This document shows positions 1 to 6,373 of a DNA stretch of 9,319 bases, one piece after another. The notes below the pieces were generated by a model. The model searched no databases and was not told the DNA's origin. It saw only the letters and a program-made list of their open reading frames with translations. The DNA is from an uncultured Solirubrobacteraceae bacterium (GTDB lineage: Bacteria; Actinomycetota; Thermoleophilia; Solirubrobacterales; Solirubrobacteraceae), in assembly GCA_955652345.1 (NCBI GenBank), contig CATPBV010000339.1:1-9319 (forward strand), read 5' to 3'. Position numbers and translations under genes: made by a program. Every line of letters starts with the position of its first letter. Position 1 is the stretch's first letter.

Positions 1-252
1 CTTTGCGTCCGGGTAGACGTCGATCAGCTCGCCGTAGAAGAACGAACCCGGCCAGTCGACGGTCGACTCGAAGCCGTCGAAGATCTCCGGCCAATCCGCC
101 TCGCCATCCAGGGCCCGGCGCCAGAGCATCGCGATGTCGAGATCGCCCAGGACGTTGACCATGTGGTAGCACGGGCCAACCCCGAGAATCTCCAGCGCAA
201 CCTTCTGCGAAAGCGTGCCGGTGCGCGGCAGTCCCGCTCCAATCAGTTTCAT
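1..252 (-). CDS. Sulfotransferase family protein, N-terminal part (cut by window edge)
   Basis: The gene starts at the ATG at 252-250 and runs off the left edge after 84 codons. The protein begins MKLIGAGLPRTGTLS. GxxRTGT followed by Leu-Ser is the 5'-phosphosulfate-binding loop of the PAPS-dependent sulfotransferase superfamily, in the bacterial subgroup whose members also carry GPCYHMV (about residues 26-32 here) and a TVDWP motif (residues 63-67 here), both visible. Such proteins are predicted to transfer sulfate from PAPS to a hydroxyl or amine; the substrate is unknown and many members are uncharacterised. An AAGGAG Shine-Dalgarno sequence sits 8 nt before the ATG, which supports this start. 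An alternative longer frame over the same bases has no family similarity. The gene is separated by about 270 nt from the next upstream minus-strand gene, so it probably has its own promoter, but I could not identify -35/-10 boxes. Confidence 0.86.
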   Translation of the reverse strand, partial: MKLIGAGLPRTGTLSQKVALEILGVGPCYHMVNVLGDLDIAMLWRRALDGEADWPEIFDGFESTVDWPGSFFYGELIDVYPDAK

Positions 253-499
253 CCGATTAGCTCCTTGTGTCTTGTTGATTGCAGTCCGCGCCCAGCCTGC
301 GCTCGGCGCGGTTCGCCCACGATCAGCGGCACCGAACCTCAGATCGCCGCGCGCGCCGTGCCAGGGATTGTCCCGGTCCGGCAGGCGGCTAGCAACGCAC
401 GACCCCGGCTATCCCAAGTTTGGCGATTTTGCCCGATCTCGGCGCCTTGCGTAGTTGGCCCGTTGAGTGCCCGGCCGGCTGACTCCATGGCGCGTTAAA
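253..499. other. Intergenic region, nothing recognised beyond the downstream RBS
   Basis: This is the leader of the sulfotransferase gene and the trailer of the 523-1032 gene. Short open frames cross it on the plus strand, but they are arginine/proline-rich and resemble no family. The only functional signal I can support is the AAGGAG at about 261-266 (minus strand) serving the ATG at 252. A promoter must lie here if the sulfotransferase is transcribed alone, but none is clear. Confidence 0.5.
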
Positions 500-520
500 C
501 GCTGAGGGCCGCCGTCAGCG
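500..520 (-). terminator. Weak terminator-like hairpin after the exported-protein gene
   Basis: Read on the minus strand, two bases after the TGA stop (525-523), CGCTGA and TCAGCG form a perfect 6-bp stem around a 9-nt loop. The stem is followed by only three T residues (499-497). Position and shape fit an intrinsic terminator, but the T tract is short, so termination would be weak. Confidence 0.4.
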
Positions 521-522
521 GA

Positions 523-1032
523 TCAGAAGACCTGCTTCTCCATCGTGATGTTGGCGATCTTGCCGTTGATCAGCTGGAAGACGGTCTGGACCGGAACTCC
601 GTTGTTCGTGCCGAGGATGCAAGGCCAATTGGGTCCGCCACACGCACTTGTGTTCAGCTGGCTGCCGTAGGCGGCGTCAAGCTGGGCCTTCGTGGAGCCG
701 ACATGGACCCCCTTGGACGTGGTCCACGCCGACACGGTTTGCACGATGTAGAGCGCCTGGCCGCTTACGAAGGTGGCCCAGGCTCTCTCGCCGGTCGAAT
801 AGTCCTCATACTGGCAGCTGGTTTGGGAGCCACGCGGTCGGCACGAGAACGGCTGCCCCCAGGCCGAGTCCACCTGTGTCCTCGTGCCGAGCAGGTTGGC
901 GCCCGCCTGGCTGACGTTGACCACGACCGTGCCGCTCTTCGGGAGCCCATTGGCCAGCGCCGACGCCGGGAAGGCAAGGACGGCCACAAACAATGCGCCC
1001 GCCAACCCCAGGCGATGGAACTTCGAGCTCAC
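523..1032 (-). CDS. Small exported protein with two degenerate repeats
   Basis: 169 residues, starting at GTG 1032-1030 with GGGGA six bases upstream. Residues 1-27 form a Sec signal peptide: basic start, hydrophobic core at about 8-24, and a probable signal peptidase I site after ALA (residues 25-27). The mature part contains two related units. One begins at GTRTQVDSAWGQ (residues 49-60) and ends near IVQTVSAW. The second begins at GSTKAQLDAAYGSQ (residues 112-125) and ends near IANITME. Each unit has an N-terminal helix-like stretch, a Cys pair (C64/C73 and C131/C138) and a closing beta-like segment. Tandem units of this length and pattern resemble the SmpA/BLIP-like fold of small secreted proteins, but this is a resemblance only. 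The four cysteines could form one disulfide per unit outside the cell. It is divergent from the plus-strand gene at 1143 and has its own downstream hairpin, so it is likely monocistronic. Function unknown. Confidence 0.8.
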   Translation of the reverse strand: MSSKFHRLGLAGALFVAVLAFPASALANGLPKSGTVVVNVSQAGANLLGTRTQVDSAWGQPFSCRPRGSQTSCQYEDYSTGERAWATFVSGQALYIVQTVSAWTTSKGVHVGSTKAQLDAAYGSQLNTSACGGPNWPCILGTNNGVPVQTVFQLINGKIANITMEKQVF

Positions 1033-1142
1033 GAAAAATCCCCGGTCTGTGTCGTTGCCTGACCTCAGGACCGGCGATCGTACCAGGGGGGGCCTGGCTC
1101 AACCAGCCGGCTCACCAGCGCTCGCCGCGACGTTCCGTTCCC

Positions 1143-1451
1143 GTGATTCTGGCCACCTTCGTATCGGCTTTGCTCCTCGTGAGCTATGCGTTGGCGGGGT
1201 ACTTCCTCGGCTGGAATCAGGATTCCCCTTCGGGACCCACGGATCACGGCTCGGACGGTGGCGGGGGTCGCCCCCCGGTACCGAGGACCCCATCGGACCC
1301 GACGGGGGGTGGCGTTCCGCTGCCCGATGCCGTGCCCGCGCGCGTGCGGGTCCGCCACTATCAGCGTCTCGCTGACCGCATCCCCGCTAGGACGCGGCGG
1401 CCTGCGAGGGAGCCTGAGCGCCGGCCCGTGCGGACCCCGCGCGATCCGTAG
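1143..1451 (+). CDS. Probable small single-pass membrane protein
   Basis: 102 residues from a GTG at 1143. The sequence opens directly with a hydrophobic helix of about 22 residues (ILATFVSALLLVSYALAGYF). A Gly/Pro/Asp-rich linker (GSDGGGGRPP) follows, then an LPDAVPARVRVR segment and an Arg/Pro-rich tail to the TAG stop. The layout, a helix at the extreme N-terminus with a charged cytoplasmic or periplasmic tail, is protein-like and reminds me of short hypothetical proteins in Solirubrobacterales. No clear Shine-Dalgarno precedes the GTG. The frame is open further upstream to 993, but that part overlaps the start of the divergent exported-protein gene and looks random, so the GTG is preferred. 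Competing frames on both strands over this stretch lack any recognisable feature. Function unknown; the call is moderate. Confidence 0.5.
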   Translation: MILATFVSALLLVSYALAGYFLGWNQDSPSGPTDHGSDGGGGRPPVPRTPSDPTGGGVPLPDAVPARVRVRHYQRLADRIPARTRRPAREPERRPVRTPRDP

Positions 1452-1733
1452 CTCAGGCGCGCGAGCCGGGCAGACCGAGCATTCACCCGGTTGCGGCGAC
1501 TGCAGCGGAGCGACGGCCGGATTCGTGTGCACAACGCGTCAAGCCACGTTCTCACGGACGATTGTGACGCGCTACGCACAAATCACGTGCTTAACGCATC
1601 ACACGTGTGCGGACACGCGCACCTTGTCGTGTTATGCACCTTGGTCTTGAGACGGTCAGCGCTCCCGCTGCCCCGGTCCACGCAGGTCCACAGCTTGCGA
1701 GCGTGACGGGCTCGCGTCGGCCGAATGCGGCGG
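1452..1733. other. Noncoding stretch between convergent genes, with two CACGTG palindromes
   Basis: No convincing gene is seen. The part from about 1520 to 1660 is less GC-rich than its surroundings. It carries a CACGTG at 1584-1589 and a 10-bp perfect palindrome CACACGTGTG at 1600-1609, their centres 18 bp apart. Both flanking genes point into this region, so a promoter role is not obvious. Confidence 0.4.
1697..1715 (-). terminator. Hairpin downstream of the operon's last gene
   Basis: GCGAGC and GCTCGC form a perfect 6-bp stem with a 7-nt loop, about 18 nt past the TGA at 1736-1734 on the minus strand. No T tract follows, so it is at best a Rho-assisted or RNA-stabilising structure. Confidence 0.25.
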
Positions 1734-2234
1734 TCACTGTGCTTTCGCGGCGCGGATCGCGTCGTCGAGCGCGACGCGCGCGGCATCCCCGTCGGGTGAC
1801 CCGAGCCCGACGAAGTACGTGCCCCGACCGGAAGTGCCGTACCCGGACACCGGGAAGCCCGTGATCTCCACACCATCGGCCAGCACCTCGGCCGGCACCG
1901 CTGCGAAGCGCTCGCCCAGGCCATGTCCGGTCTCCGCATCCTCCAGGCGTGCGTGCATGACCGTCGTTCCTCGATGCTCGCCGGACACGACCACGACGAC
2001 GTCGCGTGGCCCGATCACGAGCGCCGTATCGTGCTCGGGGTCCTTGTCCGCAATGCCGGTCGCCCGGGCGAACAGGCCGCCTTTTCGCAGCCTTCGATTG
2101 TGCGTGAGGAACGCCCTGGAGTCGCTGGGCACAGCCAAACTCGCCGACTCGATCTCATCGACCGCGGCCGAGCGGAGCGGCTCGGGCAGATCGCCGAGCG
2201 TCGTCGCGCGCGTCGTTCGTTCGTAGTCCTGCAC
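1734..2234 (-). CDS. Conserved-looking small protein of unknown function (last gene of the operon)
   Basis: 166 residues from GTG 2234, beginning VQDYERTTR; a longer reading from GTG 2303 adds 23 residues (189 in total). I prefer 2234. An AAGGA lies 7 nt before it, homologues I recall begin near the YERTTR motif, and the extra 23 residues are a charged, low-complexity stretch. In favour of 2303, its GTG overlaps the upstream TGA (GTGA), a common coupling arrangement, but no RBS is seen there. The protein is soluble with no signal peptide. It has HNRRLRKGGLFARATG (residues about 45-60), a beta-rich centre (ALVIGPRDVVVVVSGEHRG), and a Gly-rich end (FVGLGSPDGDAARVALDDAI). The pattern of repeated strands followed by a C-terminal helix suggests a PH-like or similar small beta domain; this is inference. 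No catalytic motif is visible. It follows the C45 gene, so it is probably co-transcribed with the amide-chemistry genes. Confidence 0.75.
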   Translation of the reverse strand: MQDYERTTRATTLGDLPEPLRSAAVDEIESASLAVPSDSRAFLTHNRRLRKGGLFARATGIADKDPEHDTALVIGPRDVVVVVSGEHRGTTVMHARLEDAETGHGLGERFAAVPAEVLADGVEITGFPVSGYGTSGRGTYFVGLGSPDGDAARVALDDAIRAAKAQ

Positions 2235-2241
2235 GCCGGAA

Positions 2242-2246
2242 TCCTT
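2242..2246 (-). promoter_or_regulatory. Shine-Dalgarno that favours the internal GTG start at 2234
   Basis: AAGGA on the minus strand, 7 nt before GTG 2234-2232. The context CGAAGGATTCCGGC closely repeats a CGGAAGGATTC about 45 nt earlier, just inside the longer frame that starts at GTG 2303. The upstream copy has no start codon at a suitable distance. Confidence 0.45.
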
Positions 2247-2299
2247 CGGCCGCGAGCGTACGGACCTACCGTCGTTGCGGTCAGAATCCTTCCGGGCGG

Positions 2300-3403
2300 T
2301 CACGCGATAGGGGCGACCGGATCGCGATAGTGCTGCGTGTGCTCCTGGGGCGCAAATCGCTCGAACGACGGGACGATCGAGTGGTCGGGCCAGCGGTACT
2401 CGACGCGGCCCTGGGCGGGGTAATACGCCGCGGTGTACAACGTGCCGATCCCAGTCGCGAACCCGGTGCGATAGAGCGGCGGGCGCAGAAACTCGTCCAC
2501 CAGGCGATCGGCGTTCATCTGCGGTGTCCGCAGCAGCTCGAGCAGGCGCTGCTCGCGCTCGAACGTGCCCACGGCGACGGCGTACTGCGGCCAGTCGTCG
2601 CGCCGCTGGTGGTTGGCGGCGACCGGCACGTTCAGAAGCTCCGGCTCGCGATCAGGGCTCAGGTGCACGGTGACGAAGTCACCGCTTCGGTCCAGCATCG
2701 TGACGTTCTGGGCGGCGTGGATCGGCATTCGGGTCAGCACGCCGCATGCTTCGCCGACCGTCGTGCAGACCTCCAGCAGGTAGCGGATCACCAGCGGGAT
2801 CCCGAACCCATCCCCGACCGTGGAGCGTCCCCCGAACGTCAGCGACATCGCCAGGCCGGCGTCGTTGATGCCATCGAGCAACCCCCACAGGCAGTCGCTC
2901 ATCCCGATCACCCGCCGGCCGGTCCACGCCGTCGAGTAGACGATCCCCTCGGCGCGCGCAACCGGATAGTCGTAGTTGCGCGCCAATACTGGCCCGCCCT
3001 CGCCAGTGAAGGCGGCCTGCGAACATCCGATGACGTATCCCGGGGGGCGGTACATGGACAGGAACCGGGCGGCGATGCGGTCGTTCCCGGCCAGCTTCAC
3101 GAGCCGCTGGAATGTCGGTACGAGCTCGGGCATCCACGTGCCCAGCATCCGTCGGCAAGTGCGTAGGTTTGGCCGTGCGGCCTCGCCTTCCTTCAGGTAC
3201 CAGGCGCGGTACGCGGGCCACATCTCGGTGAACGCCGCCAGCCACTGCTCGCCGGGCTGTGGCTCGTCGATCGCGCGGAACGTCAGTCGGGCGCCGCCAT
3301 TCGCGCCCGCGGTGTCGACCGGGCTGTCCGAGCGAACCGGGAGCATCGCAAGCTCGTGCTGCTCGGACGACCACATCGTCCGAACGCTACCGCCGTCATC
3401 CAC
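2300..3403 (-). CDS. C45-family Ntn hydrolase / acyltransferase (isopenicillin N acyltransferase-like)
   Basis: 367 residues from GTG 3403; an ATG at 3376 (residue 10) is an alternative, and neither has a strong RBS. The family makes or breaks amide bonds between an acyl group and an amine; relatives include penicillin-forming acyltransferase and choloylglycine-hydrolase-type enzymes. Visible signature: VIGCSQAAF with Cys127 as the likely nucleophile, freed by self-cleavage at Gly126-Cys127. It is followed at about 15 residues by ARNYDYP (141-147), where Arg142 and Asp145 are typical substrate/active-site positions. Next come GINDAGLAMSLTFGGR (178-193), HAAQNVTMLD with Asn233 as the expected oxyanion Asn, and a closing GIGTLYTAAYYPAQGRVEYRWP. 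The roughly 126-residue N-terminal part is the usual helical propeptide region. No signal peptide, so it is predicted to be cytoplasmic. It lies 33 nt after the M20 gene and overlaps or nearly abuts the next gene, which indicates an operon. The substrate is not predictable from sequence. Confidence 0.88.
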   Translation of the reverse strand: MDDGGSVRTMWSSEQHELAMLPVRSDSPVDTAGANGGARLTFRAIDEPQPGEQWLAAFTEMWPAYRAWYLKEGEAARPNLRTCRRMLGTWMPELVPTFQRLVKLAGNDRIAARFLSMYRPPGYVIGCSQAAFTGEGGPVLARNYDYPVARAEGIVYSTAWTGRRVIGMSDCLWGLLDGINDAGLAMSLTFGGRSTVGDGFGIPLVIRYLLEVCTTVGEACGVLTRMPIHAAQNVTMLDRSGDFVTVHLSPDREPELLNVPVAANHQRRDDWPQYAVAVGTFEREQRLLELLRTPQMNADRLVDEFLRPPLYRTGFATGIGTLYTAAYYPAQGRVEYRWPDHSIVPSFERFAPQEHTQHYRDPVAPIA

Positions 3404-3436
3404 GGACTAATGCGCGCCCTCTATCCAGGTCTCGGG

Positions 3437-4711
3437 TCAGCCGTCTAACCCGCACCACTCCTGGATGAACAGCGCCAGCGCCTGCGCCGTCTGGAGCACG
3501 GATGGCAGCAGCACCCGCTCGTCGATCCCATGAACCGCTTCGGCGTGAGGACCCAAGCAGACGGCGGGGCTCTCGCCGAAGAGCTGGAACGTGCGGGCGT
3601 CGGTGGTGGCGGTGGAGGCGTAGAGCTCCGGCCGGGCGCCGGTCGCTCGCTCGCAGGCCGCGCCGAGCTCGGCCACGAGCGGCGATTCGGGATCCAGGGT
3701 GTAGCCGTCGCACGCGAACCCGTCGTAGCGCACGTGAATCTCGAAGCCTTCGAGCTCGGCCGCTGCGGCGGCGATGGTATCCTCCACGCGCGTCCGCAGG
3801 GACTCGACTGGAGTGCCGGGGTAGTGCGCAAGACGGCAGTGCAGGACGCACTCCGCCGCGACCGTCGAGGGCCAGTCGCCACCACGGATGATCCCGACGT
3901 TAAGGTTGATGGGATGCTCGTAGGAGTCGTACGGGGCCGGCGGCTCTTCGTTGAGCTCCGTCTCGAGCGCTCGCAGCGCGGCGATGAGACCGAGGCTCGG
4001 TTCGATCGCGTTGCGCCCCGCGGGCGCCGACCCCGCGTGGGCGGGCCGGCCCCGGACGACCACCTGGAACCACAGCACCCCGACCTGGGAATTCCAGATT
4101 GCGAGGCTCGTCGGCTCGGTGACGATCACCGCATCCGCGCGCCGTCCGTCGATCACGCACTGGACCGCGCCGTTGCCGCTGCACTCCTCCTCGACGACCG
4201 ATTGCAGGTCGACAGCGGCGCGCGGCTCGACCCCCAGCCGGCGCAACCCACGAACAGCACCGACGATCGCCGCCAGACCAGCCTTCATGTCCCCCGCGCC
4301 CCGTCCGTACAGCCACTCGCCGTCGCGCCTGGCGACGAACGGTGGCGACGACCACATGTCGCTCGGCTCCGGCGACACGACGTCGATGTGCCCGTTGAGG
4401 ATCAGCGACCGTCCACCTCGAGGCTCGTCCGGACCCCAGCGACAGACCACGTTGGCCTTGCCGGACACGTCCCAGCTGAACGGCGCCGCGCCGGGGTGCG
4501 ACCCGAGCGCTTGCGGATCCAGAGGTACGGCACGCGGCTCGAGGCCGAGATCGGCGAACGCGGCTCGCATGATCTCCTGGCCGGGTTGCTCTTGACCGAG
4601 CACCGTCGGCGCGCCCACCAGATCTATCAGGAGCTGCTCGATCGCGGCCTGCTCCGCCCCGATCGCGGACAGGATGACCTCCGGACCGATCGTCCGCTTG
4701 GTTGCGCTCAT
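3437..4711 (-). CDS. M20-family metallopeptidase / deacylase (ArgE/DapE type)
   Basis: 424 residues, a usual length for the family. The family uses two zinc ions to hydrolyse amide bonds of N-acyl amino acids or short peptides in the cytoplasm. Metal and catalytic residues are all present: His108 and Asp110 in NGHIDVV, Asp141 in GRGAGDMKAG, catalytic Glu174 and metal Glu175 in VVEEECSGNGA, Glu199 in VTEPT, and His394 in AVHGIDE. The lid/dimerisation domain occupies about residues 205-325, with VRGRPAHAGSAPAGRNA carrying its conserved His225. I chose ATG 4711, which lies 10 nt after the ATP-grasp stop, with GAGG overlapping that stop as its RBS. The frame is open to ATG 4765, but the extra 18 residues are Arg/Ser-rich and lie inside the ATP-grasp gene. 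It is not next to arginine or lysine biosynthesis genes, so it is unlikely to be argE or dapE itself. It more probably trims or deacylates the product or substrate of its operon partners. Confidence 0.9.
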   Translation of the reverse strand: MSATKRTIGPEVILSAIGAEQAAIEQLLIDLVGAPTVLGQEQPGQEIMRAAFADLGLEPRAVPLDPQALGSHPGAAPFSWDVSGKANVVCRWGPDEPRGGRSLILNGHIDVVSPEPSDMWSSPPFVARRDGEWLYGRGAGDMKAGLAAIVGAVRGLRRLGVEPRAAVDLQSVVEEECSGNGAVQCVIDGRRADAVIVTEPTSLAIWNSQVGVLWFQVVVRGRPAHAGSAPAGRNAIEPSLGLIAALRALETELNEEPPAPYDSYEHPINLNVGIIRGGDWPSTVAAECVLHCRLAHYPGTPVESLRTRVEDTIAAAAAELEGFEIHVRYDGFACDGYTLDPESPLVAELGAACERATGARPELYASTATTDARTFQLFGESPAVCLGPHAEAVHGIDERVLLPSVLQTAQALALFIQEWCGLDG

Positions 4712-4721
4712 GTCCGGGGCC

Positions 4722-6200
4722 TCAGGAGGACTTGAACGCGAGCGCGTCGTGCGCCGGCGGCTCATAGTCGGGCTCGACGGGATCGCCGGCGAACTTAGAG
4801 CGGATCGCGCCGATCCACTGGCGGCAGCGCTCGGTCAGCTGGCCGTCGTCGGTCTGCATGCGAGCGCGGGTGACGAGGATTCCGAGGTCGGCGCCCCGGT
4901 AGCGATGGTCGCCCGGCCCCAAGATCCGCAGATAGAAGCCTTCTGAGACGTCGCGGAGGTTGTGCCAATCGTCCGCCGGCCAGCCACCGGTCATCTCGCC
5001 GTCCTCATCCAGACGCCAGATCCCGCTCTTAGGAGCATCGGTGATCAGCTCGAGGACATCATCGGGTTCCTTGAGGATGATCTGGCCCCAGACGTCGGTC
5101 AGCCTGTCGCTGCCCCAGCGGCGGTTGATCTCGTCGACGTCGACCTCATAGTCGAGATCCAGGTACTCGGCGAGGTGGAACAGGAACAGCGGCATGTCCG
5201 CGTAAGCGCTGGCGCTGACAGTGGTCATCGAGCTGATGCCGCTCAGGCGCGGATTCAGCTCTCCGAGGAAGATCTCGTCGGTCGTCAGGTCGACCAGGTA
5301 GTCGACCTCGAGCAGGCCGAGATAGCCCTCCTGAGCAAGCCGATCGCCGAGCCGCCGGGTGTAGTCGATCGCCCGCTCGCGGTTTCGCAGCGACAGCGCC
5401 CCGGGGAAGATGTCGTTGCCGCACCAGCCGCCGCGGTACGGGGTCAGCTCCGGATAGCCCGTCATGTCGATCATCAACGGGCCGACCACGGTGCCATGCC
5501 GCGTGATACACGCCTCAACCGCCACTGCCCGCGGATGGATCCTGCGCATCACCTTGAGCTCCTGGTCGGCCATCTCCTCGGCGTCCGCGTTCCAGTCGCG
5601 CTCGCCCCGGATGAAGAACGTGGTCTTGCCGGAATCGCCGTAAGGCGTCTGGACGACGAGGTCCTCGCCAAGACCGGCGGAGGCGGCGAGCGCGAGCAGC
5701 TCATCGAAACTCGTCGCCCGCCCGAGCACGTTTGGAACGCTCGGCACACCGGCCTCATCCCCCAGTCGTGTCGTCACGATCTTCGAGTCCAGGCGGTGGC
5801 GCAGCTCCGCCGAGGGCAGGGCCACCTCGAGTCCGATCTCCTCCGCCAGGCGCTCGCTCTCCTCCTCGAAGAACACGAACACTGCTTTGCCCGCTTGCCC
5901 GGTCCCGTGGGGCCGCTGGGAGCCGACAAACTTGCGCACCTCGTCGTGGTAGAGCAGGTAGTTGAGGACGTCCTCAATCGACTCGAACGGCTCGTGCGGC
6001 TCGCGCGTGGGCAGATATACGCAGGGGTGCCCGCCGTCGAACGAGTCGAAGTAGTTGATGTAGTGGAAGTTCCGCACCCAGCGGTCGATCCCGAGCAGGT
6101 TGAAGGCGGTCGGAGAGATGAAGTAGATCGGCGTCTGATTGGTGCGGAAATAGCCGCGCAGCTCAGAGATGCCGCGTAGCGCCGTCCCTTGTTCGACCAT
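4722..6200 (-). CDS. ATP-grasp carboxylate-amine ligase with pre-ATP-grasp region (often annotated 'biotin carboxylase')
   Basis: 492 residues from ATG 6200. ATP-grasp enzymes activate a carboxylate as acyl phosphate and join it to an amine or thiol. The N-terminal region (1-135), with FISPTAFNLLGIDRWVRNF (28-45), is a pre-ATP-grasp domain of a group found in actinobacteria. The catalytic part runs from DSKIVTTRLGDEAGVP (138-153), through an ATP-binding loop VVQTPYGDSGKTTFF (182-196, Lys192), then VEACITRHGTVVGP (228-241), to the metal-binding LLEVDY (297-301) and GELNPRLSGIS (313-323, Glu314 and Asn316). There is no biotin-carrier or carboxyltransferase domain, so true biotin carboxylase activity is unlikely; an amide or peptide ligase fits better. 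Start: GGAGG lies about 10 nt before ATG 6200, and family similarity begins here. The frame is open to an ATG at 6374 that shares one base with the upstream TGA, but the added 58 residues look unlike protein and cross a perfect hairpin. The gene ends 10 nt before the M20 start. Confidence 0.85.
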   Translation of the reverse strand: MVEQGTALRGISELRGYFRTNQTPIYFISPTAFNLLGIDRWVRNFHYINYFDSFDGGHPCVYLPTREPHEPFESIEDVLNYLLYHDEVRKFVGSQRPHGTGQAGKAVFVFFEEESERLAEEIGLEVALPSAELRHRLDSKIVTTRLGDEAGVPSVPNVLGRATSFDELLALAASAGLGEDLVVQTPYGDSGKTTFFIRGERDWNADAEEMADQELKVMRRIHPRAVAVEACITRHGTVVGPLMIDMTGYPELTPYRGGWCGNDIFPGALSLRNRERAIDYTRRLGDRLAQEGYLGLLEVDYLVDLTTDEIFLGELNPRLSGISSMTTVSASAYADMPLFLFHLAEYLDLDYEVDVDEINRRWGSDRLTDVWGQIILKEPDDVLELITDAPKSGIWRLDEDGEMTGGWPADDWHNLRDVSEGFYLRILGPGDHRYRGADLGILVTRARMQTDDGQLTERCRQWIGAIRSKFAGDPVEPDYEPPAHDALAFKSS

Positions 6201-6373
6201 GGTTCCCGTCCCTCCGTCTCTCGTCACTTGCCCCTGCTGGCTCTCGACGACCGAACGATTGCAGATTTGTGATGCTGCGGTCCCCGGCAAGCGCCGGGGA
6301 CTTCGGATCACCCCGAGCCAGCGGCGCCACCAGCTGGCGACGCGAGCCGCCGAACCCAGGCGCTGTTCCGCCA
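6201..6373 (-). other. Leader between the S33 and ATP-grasp genes
   Basis: A 173-nt spacer, long for this otherwise compact run of genes. The ATP-grasp frame is open through it, but the implied peptide is Arg/Trp/Gln-rich and carries none of the family's conserved start. It holds a perfect hairpin (6280-6301) and a purine-rich AGACGGAGGGACGGGAACC just before ATG 6200. I find no convincing -35/-10 pair, but a promoter or processing site here is possible. Confidence 0.45.
6280..6301 (-). terminator. Perfect 9-bp GC hairpin, possible terminator or processing site
   Basis: GTCCCCGGC and GCCGGGGAC pair perfectly across a 4-nt loop (GCTT on the minus strand). No T tract follows, so a classical intrinsic terminator is not supported. 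It may be an RNA-stability or partial-termination element separating the S33 transcript from the downstream enzymes. It lies 73-94 nt past the S33 stop codon on the minus strand and about 80 nt before the preferred ATP-grasp start. Confidence 0.4.

Noticed and set aside
1065..1532. Minus-strand frame of 155 codons between the exported protein and the operon
   Set aside because: Composition is Arg/Pro-rich and random, with no motif; the plus-strand frame with a membrane helix is the better reading.
2330..3166. Open frame of 278 codons on the plus strand opposite the C45 gene
   Set aside because: Antisense shadow with arginine-rich random composition.
3530..4735. Open frame of 401 codons on the plus strand opposite the M20 gene
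   Set aside because: It mirrors a well-supported M20 gene, is Arg-rich with no family motif, and long antisense frames are expected in GC-rich DNA.
4962..6179. Open frame of 405 codons on the plus strand opposite the ATP-grasp gene
   Set aside because: Antisense shadow of a gene with clear motifs; no recognisable domain.
4722..6200. Acetyl-CoA/biotin carboxylase
   Set aside because: Only the ATP-grasp fold is shared. No biotin-carboxylase-specific domain order, carrier or carboxyltransferase gene is present nearby.
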